This document shows positions 28,476-39,480 of a DNA stretch of 64,000 nucleotides, piece after piece (positions within the stretch are counted from its first letter, which is position 1; each line of letters begins with the position of its first letter). Under the pieces are notes generated by a model. The model searched no databases and was not told the origin of the DNA. It was given only the letters and a program-made list of their open reading frames with translations. This DNA is from Diphasiastrum complanatum (taxonomy: Eukaryota > Streptophyta > Lycopodiopsida > Lycopodiales > Lycopodiaceae): the NCBI GenBank assembly GCA_029204225.1, contig CM055103.1, forward strand, positions 21,332,709-21,396,708, given 5' to 3'. A program made the position numbers and the translations under genes.

Positions 28476-29495
28476 ATTCTAAACAGATGTTGTGTTCTGA
28501 GTTCGACATGACTGATCTGGGCGAAGCTCACTTTTGTCTGGGCATTCAGATCCACAGAGATAGAGCTTCGTCACCATTAACTACTTCCCACAAAACTTTA
28601 GCAAGTAGAAGATTCTTTATCGATCTATATCACTCAACAAAGGTATCTTCACAATGTTCTTGACTGATACAATCTAATAAATTGTAAGTTAGCTCACTCA
28701 CCAATGGATCCAGGCCTGCATTTGTCAAAGGACCAATATCCCTAGACCAAGCAGGAAGAGGAGCAGATGAGAGAGTATCCTTATCGATCGATACTTGGAT
28801 CTCTCATGTACGCAATGGTCTGTACAAGACCTGACGTCTCTTTTGCGGTAAGCTCACTCAGCCAATATATGGCTAATCCTGGCATTACCCATTAGAAGGC
28901 TCTCATAAGAGTCATGAGGTATATTCGAGCTACCATGGACCAGTGCATCTGCTATGGAGAAGTCAGCAACGACAATCTTCATCAGCTCAGTGGATATTCT
29001 GATGCAAGCTGGGGAGGAGATGTAGACAATCGTAAGTCCACATTTGGATTTACATTCTTCTTCAATGGTGGTCCTATCTCGTGGAACAGTTGCAAACCTC
29101 TATCGCTCTTTCATCTACAGAAGCAAAATACATAGCTGCTTCTCAATCTATTAAAGAAGTGTTTTGGTTGAGAAATTTACTGTCAGACATTAGTTTGTAT
29201 CAGTACAGTCCTACAATTATATTCTGTGATAATCAAAGTGCTATTGCCTTATCGGACAACCCTAGATTTCATTCTAGGACTTGAAATCCGATATCACTAC
29301 ATCAAGGGCAAAGTTCTCAACAAGGAGGTAAGCTTAACGTACTGTAGAATGCAGGACATGGTTGCAGATATATTCACGAAAGCGTTAAGTGTTAATGCAC
29401 ACAACAAGGAGGTAAGCTTAACGTACTGTAGAACGCAGGACATGCATTGCTTAGTCTGAAGATCAAGGCATTCACGGATCCAGATTAAGGGGGGG
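28466..29495 (+). pseudogene. Copia RT-RNase H 3' fragment
   Basis: The open piece 28466-28663 holds EFDMTDLGEAHFCLGIQ of copia RT. After frameshifts the RNase H domain follows: MREYPY-RSILGSLMYAM, PDVSFAVSSLSQ, SGYSDASWGGD, then SIALSSTEAKYIAASQ and DIFTKAL. A partial repeat of about 45 bp (29318-29363 and 29400-29446) disrupts the terminus. The polypurine tract attaagggggg (29486-29495) abuts the LTR. Its closest relative in the window is the element at 32.9-37.1 kb, with which it shares most residues (NCKLA-SPM-PGL-LSKDQ). Everything 5' of the RT end is missing. Confidence 0.88.
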
Positions 29496-30760
29496 TGTTG
29501 GATTTATCTCCTCTACTCTCCTAAATCCTATGTTAATCTGCCTCCATTTATGCTTCTGTATTTTACTTGTGTTGTAGCATAGTTTGCATATTTACATGTA
29601 AAATAAGATAGGCGAAAAATGCGACTGTCTGCATAAATACAAGTAAATTTCCACAGGCGAAAAAAAGTGAAAAAGACGACACTATGTTTTTACACGTGAT
29701 TTGTGACAGGTGAAAGGCGACACTGCCCTACAAATGCCAAAGGTGTCCTACAAATGCCAAAGGTGCCCTTATAGAAAAGCAAATGTACCTTGTGAATAAG
29801 TTCTTAAGGCATTTGCCAGAGTGTCGTGTTTTTCGCATTTTCATCAACATTAATTTTAGCGAAGGCTGACGTCGCGGCCTTCTCACGCTCATCTCATGCA
29901 CCGTGCAATCAGATTTGACAATGACAACAGCCACTCATGATCTCCCACAGACAGCATAACCACTTTTGTTCTTTCTTCATCTGCACAACTGTAAAAATTA
30001 TGTATATATTGAATACCATCTGCGTATTCACTAATAGCATCAGAAGTGTATCAGAACGACATCAGAATAGAAGAGAGAGAGCAAAACATTACTGATAATC
30101 AGAGATAGACATCGTAGATGCTTTCGTGCATTGATTCTTTTCTTCCAGATGTATTGTCAGTAATAGGTTCATCACCTTTACAGATTGTGCGATTAGCTTT
30201 GTGAAGCACGCGGTTACGTTTGCTATTGTTTTGTGCTCACCTACATTATTGACCTGTATATTTCATTATACTTAATCTCATTACAGCTCTATTTGTTCTA
30301 CATTCAGATTTGTGTCAATATTGCAATGCTTTCTACATTCTGTTTGGCTTTCTAATTATTTAATCTAGCTGTTTGCTCTTCGCAAATCATTATTAGTCTA
30401 GTTGTTCGCGACTAATATTTAGTCTTGCCTTTCGCGACTAATTTATGACTGATTATCAGTCTAGCTCTTTGGGAATAATTCGCGACTAAAAATTTGTCTA
30501 GCTGTTCGCGACAAATTATCTTTCTAATATTTTTATACTCAATGTTTGGCTACGTAATCAGATCGAACATGATTTCTATCACTAATTTTCTGTTCAAGAC
30601 TGATAGGCATAGTCATGCTTGAGGAAAGAGTGAGATAGCTTATTCCGCTGCCCACGAACAATTTCCGTTCGAGTTCATTTCTTTTTCGAGTTTTGAGTTC
30701 GCTATATTTCGTGTTTGTTTCTTTTATGAGTTATCTTTCATCACACCCCTCTTTCCAACA
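29496..30760 (+). repeat. Copia 3' LTR, long type
   Basis: 1,265 bp, beginning TGTTGGA and ending TCCAACA, a perfect terminal inverted pair. The 5' third holds repeated GCGACACTG/CGAAAAATGCGAC words. The region 30380-30520 carries four to five copies of a TTCGCGACTAAT-like word. It shares beginning, end and interior words (tttggctacgtaatcag, tagtcatgc) with the LTR at 35827-37065. Confidence 0.85.
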
Positions 30761-31160
30761 GTGCACAGGGCTTGAATCGGTCATTTCGAATTCCTTCGAC
30801 AAAAGTGAATTTGTCTCATGAAGCAACTGATTCGAATTGCTGATGATTAGAGAGTCATCAACATATAGAGCTATTCTGACATAGCTTGAGATAAACAATA
30901 GAGTCAGTAGAGTTAGGAGTGAAGTCGTACTACAACAAGAATCGATTGATTCTATCGAACCAGGCCCTTGACGCTTGCTTTAGCCCATAGAGAGCTCTTT
31001 GCAGCTTACATACCTTATGTTTTTGGCCTTGAAGGATGTAACCTTCAAGTTGATAGATGTAGATGTCTTCTTGTATATATCCGCTCAAAAAAGCTGTTTG
31101 AACATCCATCTGGTCAACTTCCAGATCTTCGGCAGCTGCGATAGCGAATAAAGATCAAAT
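30761..31160 (-). pseudogene. Copia RT fragment, minus strand
   Basis: The minus-strand translation shows the copia RT palm: AEDLEVDQMDVQTAFLSGY, then LYGLKQASRAWFDRIN, then the catalytic CYVDDSLI and the end EFEMTD. Several frameshifts break it. Its 3' part stops exactly at the end of the LTR at 30760, so the plus-strand copia element probably inserted into this older copy. Most of its remaining pol is not found on the other side. Confidence 0.85.
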
Positions 31161-32937
31161 TGACTGAAGTTTTATGACTGGACAATATTACATTGATTAT
31201 GGACTAACTAGTCTCAAGGCCACCAACACATGCTGGGCATAGCACCTAGTAAGTGCAACTGAGTCCGAGTAGTTTGATTCCTAGAGATGGTTGAGCTATC
31301 GAATTTTCTATCTTCCTCTCTCTCTTTATAGTTATGTTGTAATTCCATGTGCCCATATAGTGTTTGTAAACTTAGTTTATTTTTTAATGATTAAGCTTGG
31401 CAAAATTACCTCAGCTTATGGACGTGGATCTCATAAGCTATCTAAGCCTGACTCAAGCTGTGAAGCTAGCTCTTGGCTTGTGACTACTTGACTGTCTCAT
31501 CACAGGTCGAAGGCTCAATGTCAGACTTGCTCTTGAACTTTGTGAGAGTCACCCTTATGAGACTTTCGAGGCATAGTTGTCACACCCAAGTTAGCTTTAC
31601 AACACGTGGTTTGACTCAATAGCTACATTAGTCTCTTGGTTGGTGTGTGGTACGTTGTTACAGAACATAAGTTGTGCATGAGTCGAATAACTATTCGACA
31701 ATGATTGTCGACTAGATAGTTGATAGTTGCATTGATAGTTAATATGATAATTAAATTGATTCACTACTATCACAAGTATAGTTGTACAATCATTCACAAG
31801 TGCAAAAAATGAATGATGAAAGGATTGTTGCCAATATTTAAAGAATGACAGAAACAATAGAACAAAATAAAAGTGGGTGTCAGAACTAGTCTGTATTGGT
31901 GAATGCTGAATTACCACAACTAAATGCTTCCGTTGTGTACTCTGATTGCACTATAATAATAGTGCATTTTATTTTGCTATATATTTCACTCTTACACATG
32001 TTATAAGCGTGATAGCTTATTACTAATCAATCTACACACGTGGTGGAACAAAGAAGAGAAGAAGAAGAAAACTCCTCACTTGAAGAACTTGAATCAACTT
32101 AAACCTACATTGATATGATGATCTATTTACAGTTTTTGATGGCACAACCCTAACGAAATGCGTCGTTACCCACATGGTAGGTTCCACGTGGGGCTATGGA
32201 ATTGGACCCGAAACATATCAGGTTAGACTCCAATATTCAATCTTGTTATAGTCGAGTTTGGAACCCTCAACAATATGTCGATTTGAACCTTGTTCAAGAA
32301 TCCTAGAAATTGTTTCGACATTACGTGTATTTTTGCAAACGTCCCAATACCTTCGACAGTCTCATTAATGTGAGTAAAACTGCATAATAGTTCTAGTTTA
32401 CAAATAATTTCATGAATGAAATCTAACAAAGGGCACGTAGCAACTTGCTTGAGATGGCAGTCTCGTTACACAAGATGAAATGTTGGTATGGAGCTATAGA
32501 TTATTTGGATGCCATTTGTCAATGTCCTATTAGTATAGGGTGAGACTTGTTATTGACTTGCAACAAGGTATGCAACTGATGTGTGTGGATGGTTCAAACT
32601 AGCCATGTTGGTAGAGGTGACTCCACCTATACTATTGTGAGAATGGAGAGCTCTTTCCAGATGTGGTCAACATGCCAAGACGATATCTTAGCCTTGTAGT
32701 GAGAGTTGAAGGTAGGTTATGGTACTATGAGACACCATAGCCTAGTGGATACCTCAGTGTGCTTAATGATGGTCTATTAGTCTCTCTATGGAGGGATGGT
32801 TATAGACCTGTTCATCATCTAATTTTGTACCTTTCCTTGGTCAGTTTGACAATGGGAGTTTATATTAATAGTATAGTCATAGATAAAATTCATTAACAAT
32901 TTGGACTGATCAAATGAATGAGAGTTTTGAAACTCTC
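31161..32937. other. Non-coding stretch, no gene recognised
   Basis: No domain, tRNA-like structure or clear repeat was recognised. Open frames at 31291-31491 and 31597-31917 have no recognisable motif. Confidence 0.5.
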
Positions 32938-32942
32938 AAGTC

Positions 32943-33405
32943 TGTTGGATTATTCTCCTTCTTACCAATCGTCTAATCGGTTTTAATCTTCATCCATTGT
33001 TTATCCAGTTCTGCAGATTTTTCCGTGTGTTTACACAGTCTACAGAATTACAAGTGTTTTTACACAGTCTGCAGAATTACACGGAGTTTACGACAGTGTC
33101 GCATTTTTTGCCTGACAGAAATCTTGTGGAAAATGCAGGTCGCCTTTTTTGCATTTTTCGCCTGTTAGGAATCTCGTGCAAATATGCAGAGTCGCATTTT
33201 TGGCTTTTTCCAAAGAGCCTCAAATGTTAAGGAAATGACTCTGGCAAAGTGTGATGGGCAACCCTAAATGAGATTTAAGGGCACCTTCATCTTTTTTCGC
33301 CTTTTTGTGAAAAACCTGACAGTGTCGCCTGTGGCTGTTTTAGTTCATTTTTGTAGAGCTACAGTTTTGGTTCATTTATGCAGACAGAACGTTTACGGCC
33401 AATTT
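32943..33405 (+). repeat. Truncated 5' LTR
   Basis: Matches 35827-36285 almost base for base from tgttggattattctcc to gtttacggccaattt, then diverges into gag. It contains repeated GTGTCGCATTTTT/CGCCT words. Confidence 0.92.
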
Positions 33406-34060
33406 GTAAAACCTGAAGACGACGACTCAAATTGGAAATTGAAGGACGGTAAAGCTTTTGCACTTATTATCCTCAATATATCAGATACACAAATTGGACA
33501 CATAGCTGAAGCTAGAATGCCAAGAGACGTTTGGGACATTTTGAACTCACTATATGACGTGAGGGACGTAACTACTAAGTTATATCTACGAAGGAAATTC
33601 CTCACATTCAAAATGTCTACTGGTGATTCTCTTCAGAGTCACATTAACTAGTTTAAGAATTTTTTGCAACAGATGGCCGCTGTAGGATCAGTCATAGACG
33701 ATCAAGACGCAATTATGACATTGCTTTCAAGCTTGCCCTCTACATATGAGAACTGGGTGATGATCATATCGACACACTCAGATTTAACTCTTACTAGAGT
33801 TATCACTATGTTGCTGCAAGAAGACAATCGAAGAAGTCAAGACACTTTGTCTACTTCCTCCTCTTAGGCTCTATTTGTCAACAAAGGCTCGAAGCGACAA
33901 AAGCAGAAAAGCTCCAAGAAGGCTACAATGAATCAGAAACAAACTCAAGGTCAAGAACAATCATCGAATCCACAGTCGAAGAAGAAGATGTTTTGCAGGT
34001 ATTGCAAGCACAATAACCATGATATCAAGGATTGCCGAATTCTCCAAGCGAAAAACGTAG
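33406..34060 (+). pseudogene. Copia gag remnant
   Basis: Starts at the LTR junction. Two open pieces (to 33651 and 33664-33867) carry the gag helical domain (WDILNSLYDVRDVTTKLYL, then LLSSLPSTYENWV). A third piece, from 33928, ends with the zinc knuckle C-RY-C-KHNN-H-DIKD-C (about 33994-34035). Stops at 33649-33651 and 33865-33867 break the frame. The frame upstream is open into the LTR (from 33268), so the deletion produced an LTR-gag fused frame. Confidence 0.88.
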
Positions 34061-34760
34061 CCAAGCAACCTTATCAACAAGCAAACACAGTCTCATCATC
34101 TCCCCAGGTCGAAGTGGACGAAGGCGCATTCATGGTCAAAGATCAAAGCACATTTTTGGATGATTCATGGTTTCTGGATTCTGGAACAACTCAACATATG
34201 ACCAATCAACGTGAGATCTTCAACTCCTACACTCCTTACAGCACAAAGAAATTTGTTCATCTTGGTGACAATAGTACCCACACTATTAAAGGTGAAGGTA
34301 CTGTAAGATTGCGATTCTAGCATGATCAATTCAAATTACTATCAAAGGTTTTATATGTTCCTAAACTCTCTACAAATCTGTTATCAGTGAGTAGAATTAC
34401 AGATTTAGGTCTTAAGGTAGAATTCAAATATGATCAATGCAGAATTATTGATAGGAGTGATAAGATCCTTGCACTCGGCAAGAGGCAAGGTTACTTATAT
34501 AGATTGGCGTATTGTTATTCTGAGTTTAGTCAATCCTTGAAAACCTCTGTTCTAGTAAATAAAATATTACTATGGCATCATCGCTTAGGACACTTGAATC
34601 ATGCATCTATTTTGAACATGACCAAACAATCCATGGTCCTTGATCTCGACTATCCTTCTGGTAAGGTCGATCTCCTTGTCAGTCATAGCTACATTTTTGG
34701 AAAGCAGACTAGGTTTCCTTTAGATCAAACCATATGCATGCACCAAAATATCTATTAGAT
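34061..34760 (+). pseudogene. Copia protease and integrase zinc module
   Basis: The protease active site DSGT lies at 34177-34188 (WFLDSGTTQHMT). A stop follows at 34318-34320. The next open frame, 34387-34758, carries the integrase N-terminal module WHHRLGHLNHASI. The usual second half CxxC is changed to S-H-S-Y ahead of IFGKQTRF, so both zinc-binding cysteines are lost. Confidence 0.87.
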
Positions 34761-35008
34761 GTTGTTCATATAGATATATGTGGACCAATGCAAACTCCCT
34801 CATTGCTAGATGCAAAGTACTTCATTACCTTTATTGATGAATTCTCCAGAAGAATAGTTGTTTATTTCATTAAACAGAAATAAGAGGCTTTCATCAAATT
34901 CAGACAATTCAAAGAGCATGTTGAGAATCAAACAGGCAAACAAATCAAAGCACTGAGGTCAGATAACATGGGAGAATACATCTACAAATTCACAGAGACA
35001 AAAAACAA
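34760..35008 (+). pseudogene. Copia integrase core, truncated
   Basis: The frame shows HIDICGPMQTPS, FITFIDEFSRR and LRSDNMGEY, that is, the first two catalytic aspartates. The core then breaks off near 35000 and the sequence continues directly in the RT C-terminal part. The catalytic Glu is absent. Confidence 0.82.
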
Positions 35009-35011
35009 AAG

Positions 35012-35826
35012 TTGATCTACATTACACAACAGAGGTACATCTACAACATTTTAGTCAGATATAATCTGATCAATTGCAAGTTAGCTCTCTCACCAATGGA
35101 ACCAGGACTCAAATTGTCAAAGGACCAGTGTCCCCAAACAATTCATGAGAAGCAGCAGATGCGTGAGTATCCTTACCATTCTATTATAGGATCTCTTATG
35201 TACGCCATGATCTGTATCAGGCCAGACATAGCTTTTGCAGTCAGCTCTCTCAGTCAGTTTATGACTAATCCTGGTATAACACATTGGAAGGCTCTTATCA
35301 GAGTCATGAGATATCTTCGAGCTACTATGGACTTTTGCATTTGTTATGGAGCAATCGACAACAACAAACTCAATTTTCTCAGTGGTTACATAGATGCGAG
35401 TTGGGCAGGAGATGTAGACACTCGTAAATCTACTTCTGGATTTACATTCTTCCTTAACAATGGTCCAATTTTCTGGAACAGTCGCAAGCAATCTTCAATA
35501 GCTCTATCTTCCACTAAATCAGAGTATATCGCAGCCTCTCAGGCTACAAAGGAAGCAATTTGGTTGAGAAACTTACTCTCAGATATCGGTCTGAATCAAT
35601 ATGCTTCGATGACATTATTTTGTGATAGTTAAAGTGCCATCGCTTTATCAACCAATCCTAGATTTCATTCCAAGAGTAAGCACATTGAACTGAAGTATCA
35701 TTTTGTCAGAAGCAAAGTTCTCAATGAAGAGGTCAGATTGCAGTACTGTAGAACGCAAGCACAGAAGATTATGTGTAGAACTAAGTTTGAAGGTCAAGGC
35801 ATTCAAGGATTCAGATTAAGGGGGAG
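35012..35826 (+). pseudogene. Copia RT end and RNase H
   Basis: The open frame 35012-35632 shows the connection after RT (QQRYIYNILVRYNLINC), MEPGLKLSKDQ, then RNase H (SGYIDASWAGD, SIALSSTKSEYIAA). A TAA replaces the Gln codon of the usual DNQSA box (35630-35632). Readable remnants continue to the polypurine tract aagggggag (35818-35826). Confidence 0.88.
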
Positions 35827-36451
35827 TGTTGGATTATTCTCCTTCTTACCAATCATCTAATCGGTTTTAATCTTCATCCATTGTGTATCCAGTTCTGCGG
35901 ATTTTCCCGTGTGTTTACACAGTCTGCAGAATTACAAGTGTTTAACACAGTCTGCAAAATTACACAGAGTTTATGATAGTGTCACATTTTTCGCCTGACA
36001 GAAATCTCGTGGAAAAATGCAGGTCGTCTTTTTCGTCTTTTTCGCCTATTAGGAATCTCGTGCAAATATGCAGAGTCACATTTTTCGCTTTTTTCAAGAG
36101 CCTGAAATGTTAAGGAAATGACTCTGGCAAAGTGTGGGGCAACCCTAAATGAGATTTAAGGGCACCTTCGCCTTTTTCGCCTTTTTGCAAAAAATCCGAC
36201 AGTGTCGCCTTTGGCTGTTTTAGTTCATTTCTGTAGAGCTACAGTTTTGGTTCATTTATGCAGACAGAACGTTTACGGCCAATTTCATCGCTTGTGAACA
36301 ATCAATGACAAGGACCGGATGGATGACCAGCGGATCACCAGCCAACTGGTGATAGCAATTGACGACCTAATTTTTTTAGTATAGATAGCTGTTCATATTC
36401 ATACAGATTAATTCATTGAAAATCACAATTATCAGAAGCGTTTGAATAGTT

Positions 36452-36542
<91 letters not shown>

Positions 36543-37065
36543 CTGCGAGCTTGAACACTCCTGAGCATTCTAGCTCACTTCTTAGAGTTGTTTTAGAGAT
36601 TGCTAGTGCGCTACTGCTCATCAGCATTGCGCATTAATTCAGACTTTCATTTTAGCCGCTCAGAGATAGCATAGAGTACACGGCTTCAATCCGTAACTTA
36701 TTGTACTCATTTACTTCTGTTTTGTTTTGAATCGATACTATTTTTTATTGCGTTCAGTTTCGTCTCAGAATGTATGCATTTTTGTATTTCTTTGCGACTA
36801 ATTATTTTGTCTGATAATCTTCAATGCTTAATTGTTTGGCTACGTAATCACTGTAGTACTGACGATTTCAAAGTTAGTTACTATAAGTTCAAACGTGATT
36901 TCTATCACTATTGTCTTGTTTAATATCGATAGGTGTAGTCATGCATTGGAAAGATGAAGATAGTTTATTCCGCCATGCACAAAAGGTTTTCTTTCTAGAC
37001 ACACGAATTATTTTCATTCGTTTCTTTTCGAGCTAGACCTATCTTCTGCATACCACTTTCCGACA
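35827..37065 (+). repeat. Copia 3' LTR with internal (CT)n
   Basis: About 1,239 bp, from TGTTGGATTATT to TTTCCGACA. The left half equals the truncated 5' LTR; the right half includes the CT tract at 36454-36540 and the conserved words tttggctacgtaatca and tagtcatgca, shared with 29496-30760. Confidence 0.9.
36454..36540. repeat. (CT)n microsatellite inside the LTR
   Basis: About 43 CT units without a break, lying in the right half of the copia 3' LTR. Confidence 0.95.
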
Positions 37066-37070
37066 AAGTC

Positions 37071-38560
37071 CAAGTTTAGACATAGTCAATCCTAATAGGC
37101 CTTTTGGGGTAGATACAAATGCTACCACCTATGCTGACGTAAGGTGGTTATTTAACATGCATAGTCCATGAATATTACACTTTCAACTGAAACTATTATT
37201 AGTTGATGTCATGCCCCTGAGGTGTCGATGCAGTGCCTCTTTACTCAAAAGGGCTTCCGGTGGAGATGATGTTGAGAGTCAAGTCCGAGAGCACGAGAAT
37301 TACTAGTGATACGCTAAGTGCATATATTGTGAGCCCCATGGTAATTCCCAAAAGATGGAAAACCATGCAGGAGCGAGTAATTTGGGCCCTCTCAAATTTG
37401 AAATGTATTTTCAAGAAAGAGGCCTCCTAATAATGTGTAAGAGGTGGAACCCAAAAGATTATAGAATGGGTTCACTTGTAAGTCAAGAGGTGGAACCCAA
37501 AAGGTTATAGAATGTGGTTCACTCCTTGTATGCACAACGAGGATACTCCTCCACGAGCTACATAGCATAAGATTTGTATCAAAATGCTGCTAAAATGTTT
37601 ATTGAAGATCCTTCATCCTGCATTTCCTTCTATGCTCCATCTTCATGCATTCAGTTTGGGTACTTGTGTATGAATGTGATTGTTGATTCTTCCTCTTTCA
37701 GATTGTTGTGGATTGATTAGTATCAGGTAGATGTGCAGGGCTTGGAGGCTGATCCATCATTCTACTCAAATCTTATGCTTCCTTGTTCTTGGCTCCTTGA
37801 GGAGTGTTTCTTACAATTGTTGAGTGATAATTGTAATAAGCACTCTTTAGGATTCACATTTGCTGTAATTAGATGTTTTTTTGCTTGTGGATTAACAGTA
37901 GGATAGATTAGTTTCTTCCTGTGATCAGTGGATTAGATTCTTCCAAGAAGTATGGATAGGAATAACCTACAGACTGCAAACAATCAAGAAAGGTCTGAAA
38001 CAGAACTATAGAACATAGATGTACAAGTCTTAATAGATCATGCATTCAAGTTGAGCTTCCATTGTCAGTCAAGGGTTGAGATCAGAGGCTGTAGATGTGC
38101 TGAACTAACAGGCGGGGCACATGCCACTATACTGCAAGAAGAGTCTAGATTCAAGAAAAAAGCGCACAGATTCTGCTAGCAGCAATATGGCAGAATCTAC
38201 AAACATTGGCGTTGGTTGTCGCTAGCAATCTTCTTGGATTTGATCCATAGAACTCGTTTATACCTGTTAATCTTATAGTTCTTTTTTATTATGATCGCCT
38301 GCTTGATTTACTACATTCCTATCTTCCACAAGCACGCTTTCCACCTTTTCTCTGAGATCGCAATTGTATCAAAACACCTTTCAAATCTACATCCAGATTT
38401 GTGCAATACCATCGACAACGGTTCAAGAACCCAACCGCCACACCACTCTCTACCGTTTCTTGAAACCAGTCCTCCACTGACACGTCCCTATCATGCACCA
38501 TTTTACAAGGATGACGGAAAGTCTGAGTCTAGAACTGACAGTCCTAAAATCGACGTTTGC
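37071..38560. other. Non-coding stretch with a small tandem duplication
   Basis: No gene recognised. A 46-bp tandem duplication lies at about 37440-37524 (gaggtggaacccaaaag at 37441 and 37487). Confidence 0.55.
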
Positions 38561-38565
38561 ACCTG

Positions 38566-39480
38566 ACGCACCCGATGACCAGACTTTAAAATTTACATCC
38601 GACGTTGCATTTGACGATTTTCCATCCAACGTGCATCCGACGACCTACAACCGACGGGCTAATACATTGTTGCATCCGACTTTGCATTTTTAGTTTGCAT
38701 CCAACAATTGCACATACATCTGCATCTGACCCCATTTCCATTTGCATCTGATGCCCATTTGCATCTGACACCCTATATGCCCATTTGCATCCGACAATTT
38801 TGCATTCCACTTGCATGCAATAGTTTGCATCCAACATTGCATTCCACTTGCATCTGACAGTTTGCATCCTACACATTTGCATACGATATTGCATTCCACT
38901 TGCATCCGACATTGCATTCCACTTGCATCCGACACCATTGCATCCACCACTGCATTCCAATTGCATTCGAGAATTTGCATCTGACAATCATTTCCATCCG
39001 ACGAGTGTGAATTTTACATCCGACACTCTCTTTGCATTTACATTTGACAACTGCACCGACATTTACATCCGATAGTCCATTCCCACATGTATCCGACAGA
39101 TCACATCCGACAGTGCATTCCCATTTTGCATCTAACATTTGCATCCGACAGTGCATCCGGCGAGCTAGATCCGACAATCTATATTCGATGGTTTTTTGAG
39201 TTATATCCGACGATCCACATGAACCACTGCGGACTGCAGCTGTAAACCGTATCAACCGCATTCGACCGCATTTGAACCACAGTTGTACACCGCATTCAAC
39301 CGTAGCTACACCACACCTAAACCGTTTCTAGACTGCAGCTGCACCGCACCTAAACTATATCTAGACCGCAACGACACCACATCTAAACCTCACCTGCTGA
39401 CCACACGCTGAACCGCATCCGCAACCAAACCACACTACAGTTGGACGATCAATCCGACGACTAGGCTTGAAGATTACATC
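38566..39480 (+). repeat. Degenerate array built on TTGCATCCGAC
   Basis: Dozens of copies of a 9-12 base word (g)catccgaca or variants (catctgaca, catccaaca) recur every 12-30 bases, many in the larger unit ttgcattccacttgcatccg. The right part (39220-39440) changes to accgca(t/c)ctaaacc words. Long antisense frames rich in Met-Gln-Cys-Asp-Ala come only from the repeat and are not genes. Confidence 0.9.

Larger units (their letters stand above)
32938..37070 (+). mobile_element. Deleted copia element with target duplication AAGTC
   Basis: The element runs 32943-37065 and is flanked by the direct repeat aagtc (32938-32942 and 37066-37070). The 3' LTR is complete (35827-37065). The 5' LTR is cut after 463 bp (33405) and runs straight into gag, so the rest of the LTR, the primer-binding site and the gag N-terminus are missing. 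A second deletion joins the integrase core (after the second Asp) to the last part of RT. The element therefore cannot prime reverse transcription. Family: the same as the fragment at 28.5-30.8 kb. Confidence 0.92.

Noticed and set aside
36376-36627. Arg-Glu-rich frame on the minus strand
   Set aside because: It is a translation of the CT microsatellite within the copia LTR.
38586-39261. Several long minus-strand frames rich in Met, Gln, Cys, Asp and Ala
   Set aside because: They are readings of the CATCCGAC array on the opposite strand, in all three frames, so they reflect the repeat rather than selection.
38566-39480. CRISPR array
   Set aside because: Repeats are short, degenerate and irregularly spaced, and the genome is clearly eukaryotic with spliced genes.
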